28,745 nucleotides of DNA from Limosilactobacillus antri DSM 16041. Its GTDB lineage: Bacteria; Bacillota; Bacilli; Lactobacillales; Lactobacillaceae. The DNA is taken from positions 250,253 to 278,997 of the forward strand of contig NZ_GG700732.1 of assembly GCF_000160835.1 (NCBI RefSeq). The letters are read 5' to 3'. The position numbers and the translations under genes are program-made. Below the pieces are notes generated by a model. The model was not told where the DNA came from, did no database searches, and saw only the letters and a list, made by a program, of their open reading frames with translations. Below are positions 1 to 7,947 of the stretch, in pieces (the first letter of the stretch is position 1; each line of letters begins with the position of its first letter).

Positions 1-153
1 AGTCTCCATCTTTTTTGCGGCCGGAGTATATTGATTTATATTACTTTGATTTGGCTAGGGGCAACTAGTCTGCACCAAATAATGAGATAACGCCTACCCA
101 ATGTTAGTTAATGATTGATTTTGCCTTCCTAAGCTAACCCAGCTAAGCAGGGA

Positions 154-168
154 GAATAAATTTTATTC
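154..168. repeat. Short perfect palindrome upstream of the first Rpn-type gene
   Basis: GAATAAA, one T, then TTTATTC form a perfect 7+1+7 palindrome about 65 bases before the nuclease start. It may be an operator or a weak hairpin. Nothing else was recognised between 1 and 232, apart from a possible TATAAA box near 185-191. Confidence 0.4.
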
Positions 169-232
169 GCCGTAAATTCCGTCCTTTATAAATAGGGAGC
201 AATCTCAAAATCTTTTATTTGGATGGTACTAT

Positions 233-1072
233 ATGGATAGTAGAGCTCAGTATTTGAAGCAGCTAGAACAACAATGGAAAAATCTGACAATTACCAACGA
301 TATAATGTTTGGGATGGTAATGGAAAACCAAAAGATTTGTTTAGAATTAATTCAGCGTTCATTACCAGAACTAAATATTAAATCAATTAGTAAGGTTATT
401 CCGCAAAGACAGATTAGTGGTCCCATTAGCTCAAGAACGATTCGGGTTGATATTTTTGTTCGTGATGATCAGCAACGGACCTTTGCAATCGAAATACAGG
501 TTGCTAACAGACATAATCTGCCTTTTAGGTTACGGTATTATCAGCAGCAAATTGATTTTGATATTCTAAACGTTGGTGATAGTTATGAAAAATTAAGCGA
601 TTATCCGACTTATGTTATTATGTTTTGTGACTTTGATTATTTTGGCTTGGGCTGGAGTAAGTATGAATTTGAAAATTGCTGCATTAATAATCCAGAATTG
701 AAATTGAATGATAGAAGGCGGATTGTAATCTTTAATGCTAAAGCGACGAAATTTCATGGTAACATGAGGTTAAAGGGTTTTCTGCAACTAATGGAAAATG
801 TTGTTGAAGAGAAAGATCAGCTTGTCAGGGATATTCAAGCGGAAATGAAGAGAATTCGCGAAGATCCAATTAGGAGGCATGGCTTCATGAAGTATGAACT
901 TGATCTAATGGATGCGCGTAGTGAGGGCCATAAAGAAGGACAAGTAGAAGGAGCAATTCAAACTCTCCAGCGATTAGGCTATTCACAGGCCCAGATTACC
1001 ACCGAAGTAGGGAAAACTTATGGAATTAGTAAAGCTAAGATCATCGATTTGATGGACGAATTAGGTAAATAA
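233..1072 (+). CDS. Rpn family recombination-promoting nuclease / PDDEXK_2 family protein
   Basis: The 279-residue protein matches the family often annotated as 'Rpn family nuclease' or 'PD-(D/E)XK nuclease family transposase'. Family members studied in E. coli (RpnA-E) are DNA endonucleases that stimulate RecA-independent recombination. The PD-(D/E)XK core is visible as Asp73 in RVDIFV and Glu87/Gln89 in AIEIQV, followed by the conserved RLRYYQ segment (99-104). The C-terminal part is charged and helical and ends in a short helix-turn-helix-like segment. The start is the ATG at 233; only a weak GGATGG stands as ribosome binding site. The gene is clearly AT-richer than the hydrolase next door, which suggests acquisition. 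It stands alone. Family assignment is firm; activity in this organism is inferred. Confidence 0.85.
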   Translation: MDSRAQYLKQLEQQWKNLTITNDIMFGMVMENQKICLELIQRSLPELNIKSISKVIPQRQISGPISSRTIRVDIFVRDDQQRTFAIEIQVANRHNLPFRLRYYQQQIDFDILNVGDSYEKLSDYPTYVIMFCDFDYFGLGWSKYEFENCCINNPELKLNDRRRIVIFNAKATKFHGNMRLKGFLQLMENVVEEKDQLVRDIQAEMKRIREDPIRRHGFMKYELDLMDARSEGHKEGQVEGAIQTLQRLGYSQAQITTEVGKTYGISKAKIIDLMDELGK

Positions 1073-1164
1073 CTAGGAGTTTAAGGGGAGCTGTGACACA
1101 ACCCCCGGCGGGAAGTCATGATGGCAAACGGTTTTGATCCAGAAATGTAAAACAATTAACAATA

Positions 1165-1210
1165 AAAAGAAGGCTTCACCTTACCGTTTGAGTAAAGGAA
1201 GCCTTCTTTT
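1165..1210. terminator. Bidirectional rho-independent terminator
   Basis: A 13-bp perfect stem (1165-1177 with 1198-1210, core AAGAAGGCTTC) has an A run on one side and a T run on the other, so it can stop transcription from both strands. It lies between the converging nuclease gene and serine hydrolase gene. Confidence 0.85.
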
Positions 1211-1230
1211 AGTATGCCTAATGTTTCTAA

Positions 1231-2250
1231 TTACTTCATGTAGTCGTGCATCAGGTCATCGGAAGTGGCCTTCAGCTTTAAGTAATCAATGTTGTTCGAG
1301 AAGAGCATAATCATTTGCTTAGTTTTGTAGTTCGCAACAAAGCAGCAGTTGTAGCCAGGAACGCTGCCGTTTGCCCGGATGATGTCACCGCCATAGTACA
1401 CGCCGCCAAAGTAAGCCACCTCCTGCTTCTTCGCCTGCTGGTAAAACTCGGTGGTCATCTTGGGATTATTGAGAACCTCATTGTAGATGAATTTCCAGTA
1501 ATCATTTGGCGACATGAATAGGTTGCCCGCACCGAAATCTGAGGAGGTCGTAACCGTGACCTGGCGCCAGTCCACAGCGGGATCCATTGTCTGCGGGACT
1601 TCTTTTTGGGCCACTTCGGAAAAGTCCTTCATTTGGTGGAGCCGCAGGGGCTTGGCAAAGGCCTTGTGAAGGTAGCCATTGTAACTACCGTGGGTCTGCT
1701 TGCTAATAATGGCGGCTAGCATTTCGTAGTCGACGTCCTGGTAATCCCAGGTGTGCATATGGTTGTTTTTCAGGTGTTTAAGCATGTAGGCAATCTGCTG
1801 CTTTTCCCCTTTTAGCGGCAGGGCCGGCCGGTCGTTATTAACGAGACCGCTGGTGTGGTTCATTAATTCGCGGATCGTAATGTCCGAACTGCCGTCAACC
1901 TGCGGGAAGTAGTGGTGTAGGGGGGTATCCCAGGTCAGCTGTTTTTGCTGGGCCAGCTGGTAAACCGCAGTCCCGGTGATGATCTTTTGCAGGGAAGCGA
2001 GTGGAAAGAGCTGGTTTGCTTTTACCACCTGCTTTTTATTGGCGTTTTCAGTGTTCGTGATGGCAACCGGCTGGCTGCCCTTGCCGTTGACCAGCATTAC
2101 CCCGTTAATGTGGTGGTCCTTTAAATAGTCGTGGAGCTGGTCTTGGGTTTGTTTGTCAGTCGGGGCGGCCTTTGCGCGTGGTTGATTGGCGACTAACAAC
2201 AGTGCCAGGGAGCACAGCGCTAAAAAGAAATATAAGTTAAATTTTTTCAT
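1231..2250 (-). CDS. Exported serine hydrolase, beta-lactamase/PBP-like fold
   Basis: The protein has 339 residues. Residues 1-28 look like a signal peptide (KKF, a hydrophobic stretch at 7-21, then QPRAKA-AP). The mature part is a class C beta-lactamase-fold serine hydrolase. The nucleophile motif SxxK is Ser86-Leu-Gln-Lys89. The second motif is Tyr170-Gln-Asp172 in place of the usual YxN. The MNHTSGL segment (130-136) typical of the fold is present, and GSVPGYN near residue 296 stands where the third (HTG-like) motif is expected. Such proteins in lactobacilli are usually cell-wall-associated esterases or D,D-peptidase-like enzymes rather than resistance enzymes; the substrate is unknown. 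The SD is a weak AGGTAGG. The gene is markedly G+C-richer than both neighbours and appears monocistronic. Confidence 0.85.
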   Translation of the reverse strand: MKKFNLYFFLALCSLALLLVANQPRAKAAPTDKQTQDQLHDYLKDHHINGVMLVNGKGSQPVAITNTENANKKQVVKANQLFPLASLQKIITGTAVYQLAQQKQLTWDTPLHHYFPQVDGSSDITIRELMNHTSGLVNNDRPALPLKGEKQQIAYMLKHLKNNHMHTWDYQDVDYEMLAAIISKQTHGSYNGYLHKAFAKPLRLHQMKDFSEVAQKEVPQTMDPAVDWRQVTVTTSSDFGAGNLFMSPNDYWKFIYNEVLNNPKMTTEFYQQAKKQEVAYFGGVYYGGDIIRANGSVPGYNCCFVANYKTKQMIMLFSNNIDYLKLKATSDDLMHDYMK

Positions 2251-2396
2251 AATTGATACCTACCTGTAATGGGGCCGTTTGTTGCTTGGCTCTAAGTTAG
2301 TGGGTGGTGATTTCCCAATCCTTATTTTAAACTGCTTCTTAGTATTGGGCAAGGAAGCATTGTTTGCCAGCGTAATCATTACAAAAACGGTTCCCC

Positions 2397-2458
2397 TAGT
2401 GATCAATGCCGTGACGGTTAAGAAGCTTCAGTTACAGGGACTTAATTCCTTTTCCTGG
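2397..2458 (-). pseudogene. Remnant of a carboxymuconolactone decarboxylase-family gene
   Basis: This 62-base block aligns without gaps to 4691-4752, inside the intact CMD-family gene on the same strand. I count 9 differences, all transitions. Read in the CMD frame it gives QEKELSPCN, a stop (TGA), then SFLTVTALIT, against REKELSPRDRSFLTVTALIT in the intact gene. Homology fades on both sides: downstream on the minus strand the frame stays open towards 2264 but is not recognisable. It is therefore a dead fragment of a second CMD copy, placed just upstream of marR. Confidence 0.75.
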
Positions 2459-2503
2459 ATGGAAGGAGTAGAATTTTGTGCTTTGCTTGTATTATCCAAA
2501 AAT

Positions 2504-2519
2504 ATGTAGTAAGCTACAT
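2504..2519. promoter_or_regulatory. Probable MarR operator 1 (TGTAG-N4-CTACA)
   Basis: The perfect inverted repeat ATGTAG-TAAG-CTACAT ends 25 bases before the marR start, where the core promoter or leader is expected. The same TGTAG-N4-CTACA pattern occurs once more between marR and the pump gene (3024-3037). That is good evidence for an autoregulatory operator; binding itself is inferred. Confidence 0.7.
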
Positions 2520-2544
2520 TTATTAAGAGAGGAGATGCTAAAAA

Positions 2545-3000
2545 ATGAAGTCAACAGAACTGCCTATACAAAATTACATTGGACCTCAAATCAAAACTCT
2601 GAGTATTTTGATTGAAAAAAAGATGAATGCTCAATTGGTTGCCAATGGAATTAACTTAACGGGGACCCAAATTTCAATTTTAGCCTTTTTATATGATCAT
2701 CAAAAGACGGTAACCCAAAAAGAGATTGAATTAAAGTTCAAAATTAGCCACCCTACTGTGCGAGGAATAATTCGGCGATTAGTTGCATTAAATTTAGTTG
2801 AAACAACTACAAGTGATCAGGACAGGCGTCAAATTATTTTAATGTTATCAACTCAAGGACAAAAATTTATGAAAGAAAATCTGAAGATAATCCAAGATCC
2901 AGCTAAAAAGATGGAATCAAGATTACGAGATAATATTAAAAAGTCAGATTACGATACTTTTCAGCAGGTATTGCATCAGATGATTAATAATTTGCAATAA
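2545..3000 (+). CDS. MarR family winged-helix transcriptional regulator
   Basis: The 151-residue length is typical for MarR. The winged helix-turn-helix spans roughly 45-100: TQKEIELKFKISHPTVRGIIRRL is the recognition region and TSDQDRRQIILMLS is the wing, with the DRR hallmark. MarR dimers bind short palindromes and release them on contact with small aromatic or oxidising compounds. The start follows AGAGGAG with good spacing. Matching palindromes lie upstream of this gene and between it and the MFS gene 57 bases downstream, so it very probably represses both. The regulator is intact although the pump it precedes is frameshifted. The base composition is AT-rich, like the pump. Confidence 0.9.
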   Translation: MKSTELPIQNYIGPQIKTLSILIEKKMNAQLVANGINLTGTQISILAFLYDHQKTVTQKEIELKFKISHPTVRGIIRRLVALNLVETTTSDQDRRQIILMLSTQGQKFMKENLKIIQDPAKKMESRLRDNIKKSDYDTFQQVLHQMINNLQ

Positions 3001-3023
3001 CCTGCTTTATTTTTAGGCCAAAG

Positions 3024-3037
3024 TGTAGCTGGCTACA
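3024..3037. promoter_or_regulatory. Probable MarR operator 2 (TGTAG-N4-CTACA)
   Basis: TGTAG-CTGG-CTACA lies between the marR stop and the GAGGAGAA ribosome binding site of the pump gene. It shares both half-sites and the 4-base spacing with the palindrome at 2504-2519. Confidence 0.65.
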
Positions 3038-3057
3038 TTTATGAGGAGAAAAAACTT

Positions 3058-4440
3058 ATGATTACAATTGACACACCTAATAAGCGAAAAGTAAAAATGA
3101 TAGCAGTATTAATCTTCGGAGCATTTATAATGATGCTCACTGAAACCTTTTTCAACAATGCTTTACCGTTAATCAGTACAGTGTTAGCCAGTCAATCGCG
3201 CAATGGGTCAGCACGGGCTACCAACTTGTGACAGGATTAATGATTCCTTTATCTGCATGGTTTTTTCACCGTTTTAATACTAAACATACTTTCATTAGCT
3301 TGTTACTGATTTTTTTACTCGGTTCAGCTTGCGGCTTCTTAGCAAGTAATTTCTGGCTATTATTACTTGGCCGATTAATTCAAGCGATCGCTGCCGGGGC
3401 AATGATTCCTTTAATTCAAAATGTAGTTCTCGTACTCTATCCTCAAGAAAAACGAGGCTTTATTATGGGAATAATTGGCTTGGTAATTGCATTTGGTCCA
3501 GCCCTAGGTCCAACGGTTGGTGGATGGATCATTGATAATTTAGGTTTAAAATGGTTATTTGGGATTTTAATTCCCTTGACTATTATCCTACTGGTCATCA
3601 GTCTTTTTAATGCTAAAAATGTTAATAAGATTGATCGAACACAAAGAGTTGACTGGCTATCTGTAGTAGAATCTTGTCTTGGCTTTGGGGCGCTATTATA
3701 TGGCTTCTCTGATATCGGCAATATGGGAACAATTAATTTTACAAATGGCTTTATCACAATAATGGGGCTTGTCGTATTAGTATTTTTCTGCTGGCGCCAA
3801 TTAAAGTTAGAAAAGCCATTGGCGAATTTAAGTGTTTTTAGGAATTATACTTTTAATTTAACGACTATTTTAAGTGCAATTAGTAATATCGCATTACTTA
3901 GTGTTGAGCTAGTCTTACCACTATATTTACAACGAGTTCATGACCTTTCAGCATTTCAGGCTGGACTGATGCTCTTACCTGGAGCGAATAACAAGTCTGA
4001 TTGCTGGAAGACTATATGATAAATTCGGTATTAAGAAACTCTCATTAATCGGCTATGCTATTATTATTTTGGGGACTATGCCGATGATATTTTTTACTCC
4101 AGAGACTAATTTGCTACTTGTTGCAGGAGCATATGCTTTCCGGATTATTGGAATTGCTACTGTAATGATGCCAACGTTCACAGAGGGACTTAATGCGTTA
4201 CCAATTGACTTATACGTTCATGGAAATGCTGCAGCATCGACTGCTCGCCAGATTGCCGGTTCACTTGGAACAGCAGTATTAATGATGATCATTGCCTTTG
4301 GTAGTAAGCACGTAGCAGGTAACAATATGTTGCAGGCTGAGCAGCTTAACTACGGGTATCGATACGCATTTTTAGCTTCCTTTGTTTTTGCTTTAATCGG
4401 TTTTGTCTTATCATTTTGGTTGAAATCAAAACAGCAGTAA
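3058..4440 (+). pseudogene. Frameshifted DHA2-type (EmrB/QacA-like) MFS multidrug transporter
   Basis: Joined across two frameshifts, the reading gives an MFS drug:H+ antiporter of about 460 residues, similar in length and architecture to the intact DHA2 transporter at 26842-28221. The ATG at 3058 (SD GAGGAGAA) opens a 57-codon frame ending at 3231. Near 3181 one base appears to be missing, because SQSIAQWVSTGYQLVTG continues in the next frame. Near 3986 there is one extra base (or two missing): the frame ends as GANNKSDCWKTI, while AGRLYDKFGIKKLS continues in another frame to 4440. Motif C (GPALGPTVGGW) and the motif between helices 2 and 3 are preserved. The pump would have exported toxic compounds under MarR control; as written it cannot make a full protein. 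Two independent lesions favour a true pseudogene over a sequencing error. Confidence 0.85.
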
Positions 4441-4456
4441 CTTCATAGAGAGTGAG

Positions 4457-4500
4457 AAAAATACCGAAAATCGGCTGGCAAGCTGATTTTCGGTATTTTT
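4457..4500. terminator. Long bidirectional terminator hairpin
   Basis: A 20-bp stem (4457-4476 with 4481-4500, one G-U pair, 4-base loop GGCA) starts with AAAAATACCG and ends with CGGTATTTTT. It serves the marR-pump unit on + and the CMD gene on -. Confidence 0.85.
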
Positions 4501-4529
4501 CTGTTGAGTTAATTCTCAGTTTCTAAACA

Positions 4530-4850
4530 TTAATCATCCCAAACTTTCTTGGCAACGTTAAATGCTGACCAAGCATTTGGCCAACCAACGTAAAAGGCAA
4601 GCTGGGTAATTATTTCTGCAATTTCATCTTTAGTAATTCCATTCTTTTTGGCAGTTTGCATGTGGTAAGGAAGCTGTTCAAAAGCACCCTTAGTGATTAA
4701 TGCCGTGACGGTTAAAAAGCTCCGGTCGCGGGGGCTTAATTCCTTTTCCCGGGACCAGACTTGGCCAAATAGGACATCATCGTTTAATTCCGCAAATTTA
4801 GGAGCAAAATCACCTAATTGGTCGCGGCCAGCAGTTTGTTTTTTTGCCAT
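4530..4850 (-). CDS. Carboxymuconolactone decarboxylase family protein
   Basis: The 106-residue protein is a compact all-alpha CMD/AhpD-fold protein. SREKELSPRDRSFLTVTALITKG and ITQLAFYVGWPNAWSAF are the diagnostic segments. It contains no cysteine, so the CxxC peroxidase chemistry of AhpD is excluded. Family members of this size in lactobacilli are usually linked to redox or detoxification genes, and their true reaction is mostly unknown. I chose the ATG at 4850 (MAKKQTAG) because AAGGGAG lies 8 bases before it; the upstream in-frame TTG at 4868 overlaps this SD. A decayed copy lies at 2397-2458. Confidence 0.85.
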   Translation of the reverse strand: MAKKQTAGRDQLGDFAPKFAELNDDVLFGQVWSREKELSPRDRSFLTVTALITKGAFEQLPYHMQTAKKNGITKDEIAEIITQLAFYVGWPNAWSAFNVAKKVWDD

Positions 4851-5072
4851 GTTCAAAACTCCCTTCAAAGTTTTCTTTAGCTACCTTTACTATAACCAGG
4901 GAACGGCGAAATGAAAAATACCTATACTGAGTAACGATCGATACCCAAAGTGGATCTTCAAACAGTCCGGGGAGCGGCTCTGGAGCGCTAAGGCCTGCAA
5001 ATTGAATTTGGGGCAAGAAAATCAGCAACTCACCCGCCGATGTTGACCGTCCATTGAGAAAACAACGTATTA

Positions 5073-5102
5073 GTGACTCAAAGTTAATACAATGCTGACT
5101 GA
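5073..5102. promoter_or_regulatory. Candidate direct-repeat site ahead of the ABC/LytTR operon
   Basis: GTGACTCA (5073-5080) and CTGACTGA (5095-5102) are imperfect direct repeats 22 bases apart, two helical turns, around a TACAAT that could be a -10 box (5088-5093). LytTR proteins bind direct repeats with about this spacing, and the operon encodes a LytTR regulator. No convincing -35 was found. Confidence 0.3.
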
Positions 5103-5112
5103 GGTGAGAGAA

Positions 5113-5958
5113 ATGCTAATAACAACCCAAAATTTAACTAAGAAGTATGGTAACAAAATCGCTGTCGATCAGCTGAATTTAGCGATTCCCCAAGGGGCGT
5201 TGGTCGCTTACCTAGGGACAAATGGAGCAGGAAAATCAACGACTATTAACATGCTGGTGGGCCTGCTAAAACCGACTGAAGGAATCATTTCCTACGCCAA
5301 GGACTTAAAAATCGGCGTTGTTTTCCAGAACAGCGTGCTGGATGATAACTTAACGGTCAGCGAGAATTTACAGAGCCGGGCGGCAATGTACCAGGGGATT
5401 GACCAAGACTGGATTGAGCGCCTGGCAAGCATGATGGGCCTGACTAAGTTCCTGCACCAGCGGTATGGAACCCTGTCCGGTGGTCAAAAAAGACGGGTCG
5501 ATATTGCGCGGGCATTGTTAAACCATCCCAATTTACTGTTTTTAGATGAGCCAACAACGGGTCTTGATATTCAAACGCGCAATGTCATTTGGCAACTTTT
5601 GCGAAAACTGCAGCACGAGCAAGGACTGACGATTTTTCTGACGACCCACTACCTGGAAGAGGCCAGTAACGCGGAACTAATCTATATTCTGGAAGAGGGG
5701 AAAGTCCTGGCGACTGGTTCGGCAGCGCAGTTAAAACAACAATACGCGCAGAATTCATTGCTGATGACCTTTAAGGATGACACAGTACCGGAAAGAGCCA
5801 AGTTGGTTGACCACCGGCGCTATGAAATTAACGGGATTGGCCATGAGCAAGCCCTGACGCTCCTCAACCATTACCGGAGCAGTTTGAAAAATTTTGAATA
5901 CCGGCAGGGCGACCTGGATGACGCCTTTGTCAACATTACCGGAAAGGAGATTCAATAA
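5113..5958 (+). CDS. ABC transporter ATP-binding protein
   Basis: The 281-residue nucleotide-binding subunit belongs to an ABC-2 type exporter. Walker A is GTNGAGKS (35-42), the signature is LSGGQ (121-125), Walker B is LLFLDE (141-146) and the switch His is at 179. After the ATPase domain comes an extension of about 80 residues, typical of the DrrA/CcmA-like subfamily. The chosen ATG at 5113 follows GAGGTGA with normal spacing; an upstream in-frame ATG at 5092 has no SD. The stop overlaps the permease start (TAATG). It energises the permease encoded next and is probably controlled by the LytTR protein of the same operon. The substrate (drug, peptide or lipid) cannot be told. Confidence 0.92.
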   Translation: MLITTQNLTKKYGNKIAVDQLNLAIPQGALVAYLGTNGAGKSTTINMLVGLLKPTEGIISYAKDLKIGVVFQNSVLDDNLTVSENLQSRAAMYQGIDQDWIERLASMMGLTKFLHQRYGTLSGGQKRRVDIARALLNHPNLLFLDEPTTGLDIQTRNVIWQLLRKLQHEQGLTIFLTTHYLEEASNAELIYILEEGKVLATGSAAQLKQQYAQNSLLMTFKDDTVPERAKLVDHRRYEINGIGHEQALTLLNHYRSSLKNFEYRQGDLDDAFVNITGKEIQ

Positions 5959-6797
5959 TGGCAGCTTTAATTTACCGTAACCTTAAACTATACTTTCGTA
6001 ACCGCATGGGTGCGATGATGTCATTACTAGGAGCCCTGATTGCATTCTTTATTTACATTGGTTTCCTGAAAGAGAATTTAGTCCAAGAATGGCAAAGAGT
6101 CCCTAATGCAAACCAGGTCTTAGATGCCTGGATGATGGGTGGTATTTTAACAATTGCCGGGGTCACTACGGCCTTTGGCGCCTTAGGGCAGTCAGTAAGC
6201 GACCGGGAAGACAACTGCTATCAGGATTTTCGGATGACAGCACTGAAGCAGTGGCAGCTCGCGATTAGTTATTTTATCAGTGCCTTTTTAATTAGTTTGA
6301 TTATGCAATTGGTGTCTTTTATCATCATGGCAGTCTATTTTAAAGCGACTGATAACTTGACGATCAAGTGGGAAGATAGTGGTAAACTCCTGCTAGTTTC
6401 GCTACTGGGCACACTTGTCGCAACCGTCTTTTGTCAGATTATTATCGAATTTATCCACAGTCACGTTGTCTTTAACCGAACGTCGGCCTTGATTGGGACC
6501 GGAATCGGGTTCGCAATTGCCACTTACATGCCCGTGGGCGCACTATCAGCATTTGGCCGCCACCTGGTTAAGGCTTTTCCAAGTTCCTATATTGCCAGCA
6601 GCTTTCGTGAACTGCTGATTGGAAACAAAATTCCGGCAGTAGTTCGGCCAGAGCTCAATGACTACTTAGGGATCAAGCTGACAGTGTTTAAGCATTCTTT
6701 GGGCCTGTCACAAAACCTGCCGTTGGTCACAATCGTAAGTTTGCTTGGTCTTGGTTTGCTAATTATTGTTAATCATTTAAAATATAGGCAGCATTAA
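5958..6797 (+). CDS. ABC-2 type transporter permease
   Basis: The 279-residue membrane protein has six predicted membrane segments, beginning with a hydrophobic segment at about 18-36 after a basic N-terminus (YRNLKLYFRNR). This is the ABC-2 permease architecture. Its start overlaps the ATPase stop by one base and GGAAAGGAG precedes it, so the two subunits are translationally coupled. It forms the transmembrane channel of an exporter. It is followed after 24 bases by the LytTR gene. No substrate-specific motif was recognised. Confidence 0.9.
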   Translation: MAALIYRNLKLYFRNRMGAMMSLLGALIAFFIYIGFLKENLVQEWQRVPNANQVLDAWMMGGILTIAGVTTAFGALGQSVSDREDNCYQDFRMTALKQWQLAISYFISAFLISLIMQLVSFIIMAVYFKATDNLTIKWEDSGKLLLVSLLGTLVATVFCQIIIEFIHSHVVFNRTSALIGTGIGFAIATYMPVGALSAFGRHLVKAFPSSYIASSFRELLIGNKIPAVVRPELNDYLGIKLTVFKHSLGLSQNLPLVTIVSLLGLGLLIIVNHLKYRQH

Positions 6798-6821
6798 TTT
6801 CACTTAGGAGGTTTGCGCAGG

Positions 6822-7274
6822 TTGAAAGTCAAGTTTCAAAAGGCGGACCTGGGGCCAGATGAAATTACCGTAGTTGTTGAAAGTGCGACTAAGACGGCTC
6901 GTGTCGACCGGCTGCTTAGCTATTTAAAATCGTTTGAGGGTCAGTCAACGACGAATATTCCGGTTAAGACTCCCGACCGGTTTATGATTATTAAAACCGG
7001 GGACTTAGTCATGGTGGAAGTCAACCAGAATGAACTCTCTTTTTACACCAGCGATCAAGTCGTTAAGTCCGTCGGCAAGTTGAAAGATGTCCGTACGCGG
7101 TTAAGCGCACCGAACTTTATCCAGGTTTCGCGCTTCGCCATTATCAATATGGACTATCTGCAAGCAATTGAAAACGGCTTTTCGGGGACACTGGTGGCTA
7201 AGCTTGAGCTGGGAGTCAGGACAACGGTCAGCAGGCGGTATGTGTCGGTAATTAAGCAATACTTGGGTTTGTAG
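6822..7274 (+). CDS. LytTR domain transcriptional regulator
   Basis: This 150-residue protein has an N-terminal segment of about 45 residues and a C-terminal LytTR DNA-binding domain, including FIQVSRFAIINMDYLQAIE and TTVSRRYV. It has no receiver domain, so it is not a classical response regulator. It belongs to the stand-alone LytTR group that is usually coded beside a DUF3021 membrane protein; such pairs are thought to sense membrane state and control adjacent genes. The start is the TTG at 6822, because TAGGAGGT ends 10 bases before it; the TTG at 6813 lies only one base after the SD. It probably regulates its own ABC operon. Confidence 0.88.
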   Translation: MKVKFQKADLGPDEITVVVESATKTARVDRLLSYLKSFEGQSTTNIPVKTPDRFMIIKTGDLVMVEVNQNELSFYTSDQVVKSVGKLKDVRTRLSAPNFIQVSRFAIINMDYLQAIENGFSGTLVAKLELGVRTTVSRRYVSVIKQYLGL

Positions 7275-7286
7275 CGGGGATTAGCA

Positions 7287-7661
7287 ATGAAAAGAATTTT
7301 AAGACGATTTTTAAAGGGACTGGCGATTGGGTCAACTACGTACTTAGTGTTTTTAACCATTCACTTCCAACCGATGTTGCCAACGGCATTTAATACTATC
7401 AGCGTCATGGTCATCAGTGGGCTAATTGGCGTGGCAACGTTTATCTTTCAAACGGACTTAAACTATTTTGTGGCGTTAATTGTTCATTTTATAATTACGG
7501 TTCTGCTGGTGGCAATTATGATTGTCGTCAACCACTGGGGAATCACTTTACAGTCGTTGTGGTTAATCGTGATTGCCTACGTGGTTATTTGGATTGTTCT
7601 TCGGCTCCAGCAAGAGCGTGATGTTCGAGAGATTAACGCAAAGTTGAATAAGCGGAAATAA
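7287..7661 (+). CDS. DUF3021 family membrane protein
   Basis: The 124-residue protein has four predicted membrane helices (about 10-25, 36-53, 60-85 and 88-107), a basic N-terminus (MKRILRRFLKG) and a charged tail (RLQQERDVREINAKLNKRK). This is the DUF3021 pattern. These proteins nearly always follow a LytTR regulator gene and are thought to modulate it, as in membrane-bound inhibitor/LytTR systems. It lies 12 bases after the LytTR stop and closes the operon. Confidence 0.85.
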   Translation: MKRILRRFLKGLAIGSTTYLVFLTIHFQPMLPTAFNTISVMVISGLIGVATFIFQTDLNYFVALIVHFIITVLLVAIMIVVNHWGITLQSLWLIVIAYVVIWIVLRLQQERDVREINAKLNKRK

Positions 7662-7684
7662 TGGCAAAGATGAGAACGAGAAAT

Positions 7685-7727
7685 AGACCCGAAATTCGCT
7701 GATAAGCTGGTTTTGGGCCTTTGTCTT
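7685..7727 (+). terminator. Terminator of the ABC/LytTR/DUF3021 operon
   Basis: A stem of about 15 bp with several G-U pairs (7685-7700 with 7705-7720) is followed by TTGTCTTTT. It is weaker than the other terminators here. Nothing further was recognised from 7730 to the nucleoside hydrolase start, except an AT-rich stretch with repeated GGTTAAAA. Confidence 0.6.
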
Positions 7728-7947
7728 TTGATAAGGAGCGAGCTTATTTAGGATTGGTTAAAACGGTTAAGTTAATTTTTAGGTCCTTAAGTATACCGCC
7801 TAATTTGTTTTAAAATTACCGAACTCTCGGTTGGTACCTCGGAGCTAAAAGGGTTTACTAAACGAATGATTGAAAATGGTTAAAATTATTTGTTCGCAGT
7901 TATCCTTTTTATGCTATTATCATAACAGCATAAAGGAGGAATTAAAC

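Noticed and set aside
2279..2509. A 76-codon plus-strand frame upstream of marR
   Set aside because: It is the antisense of the decayed CMD fragment; the same antisense peptide appears over the intact CMD gene at 4693-4914. It has no ribosome binding site.
3443..3757. A 104-codon minus-strand frame in the pump pseudogene
   Set aside because: It is a shadow of the DHA2 coding sequence, with no start signal and no family resemblance.
3058..4440. Programmed ribosomal frameshifting in the pump gene
   Set aside because: There is no slippery heptamer or following structure at either break, and two programmed shifts in a transporter are implausible.
4869..5112. A riboswitch, T-box or tRNA between the CMD and ABC genes
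   Set aside because: No T-box motif, tRNA-like arms or T-run hairpin were found; it looks like a plain promoter region.
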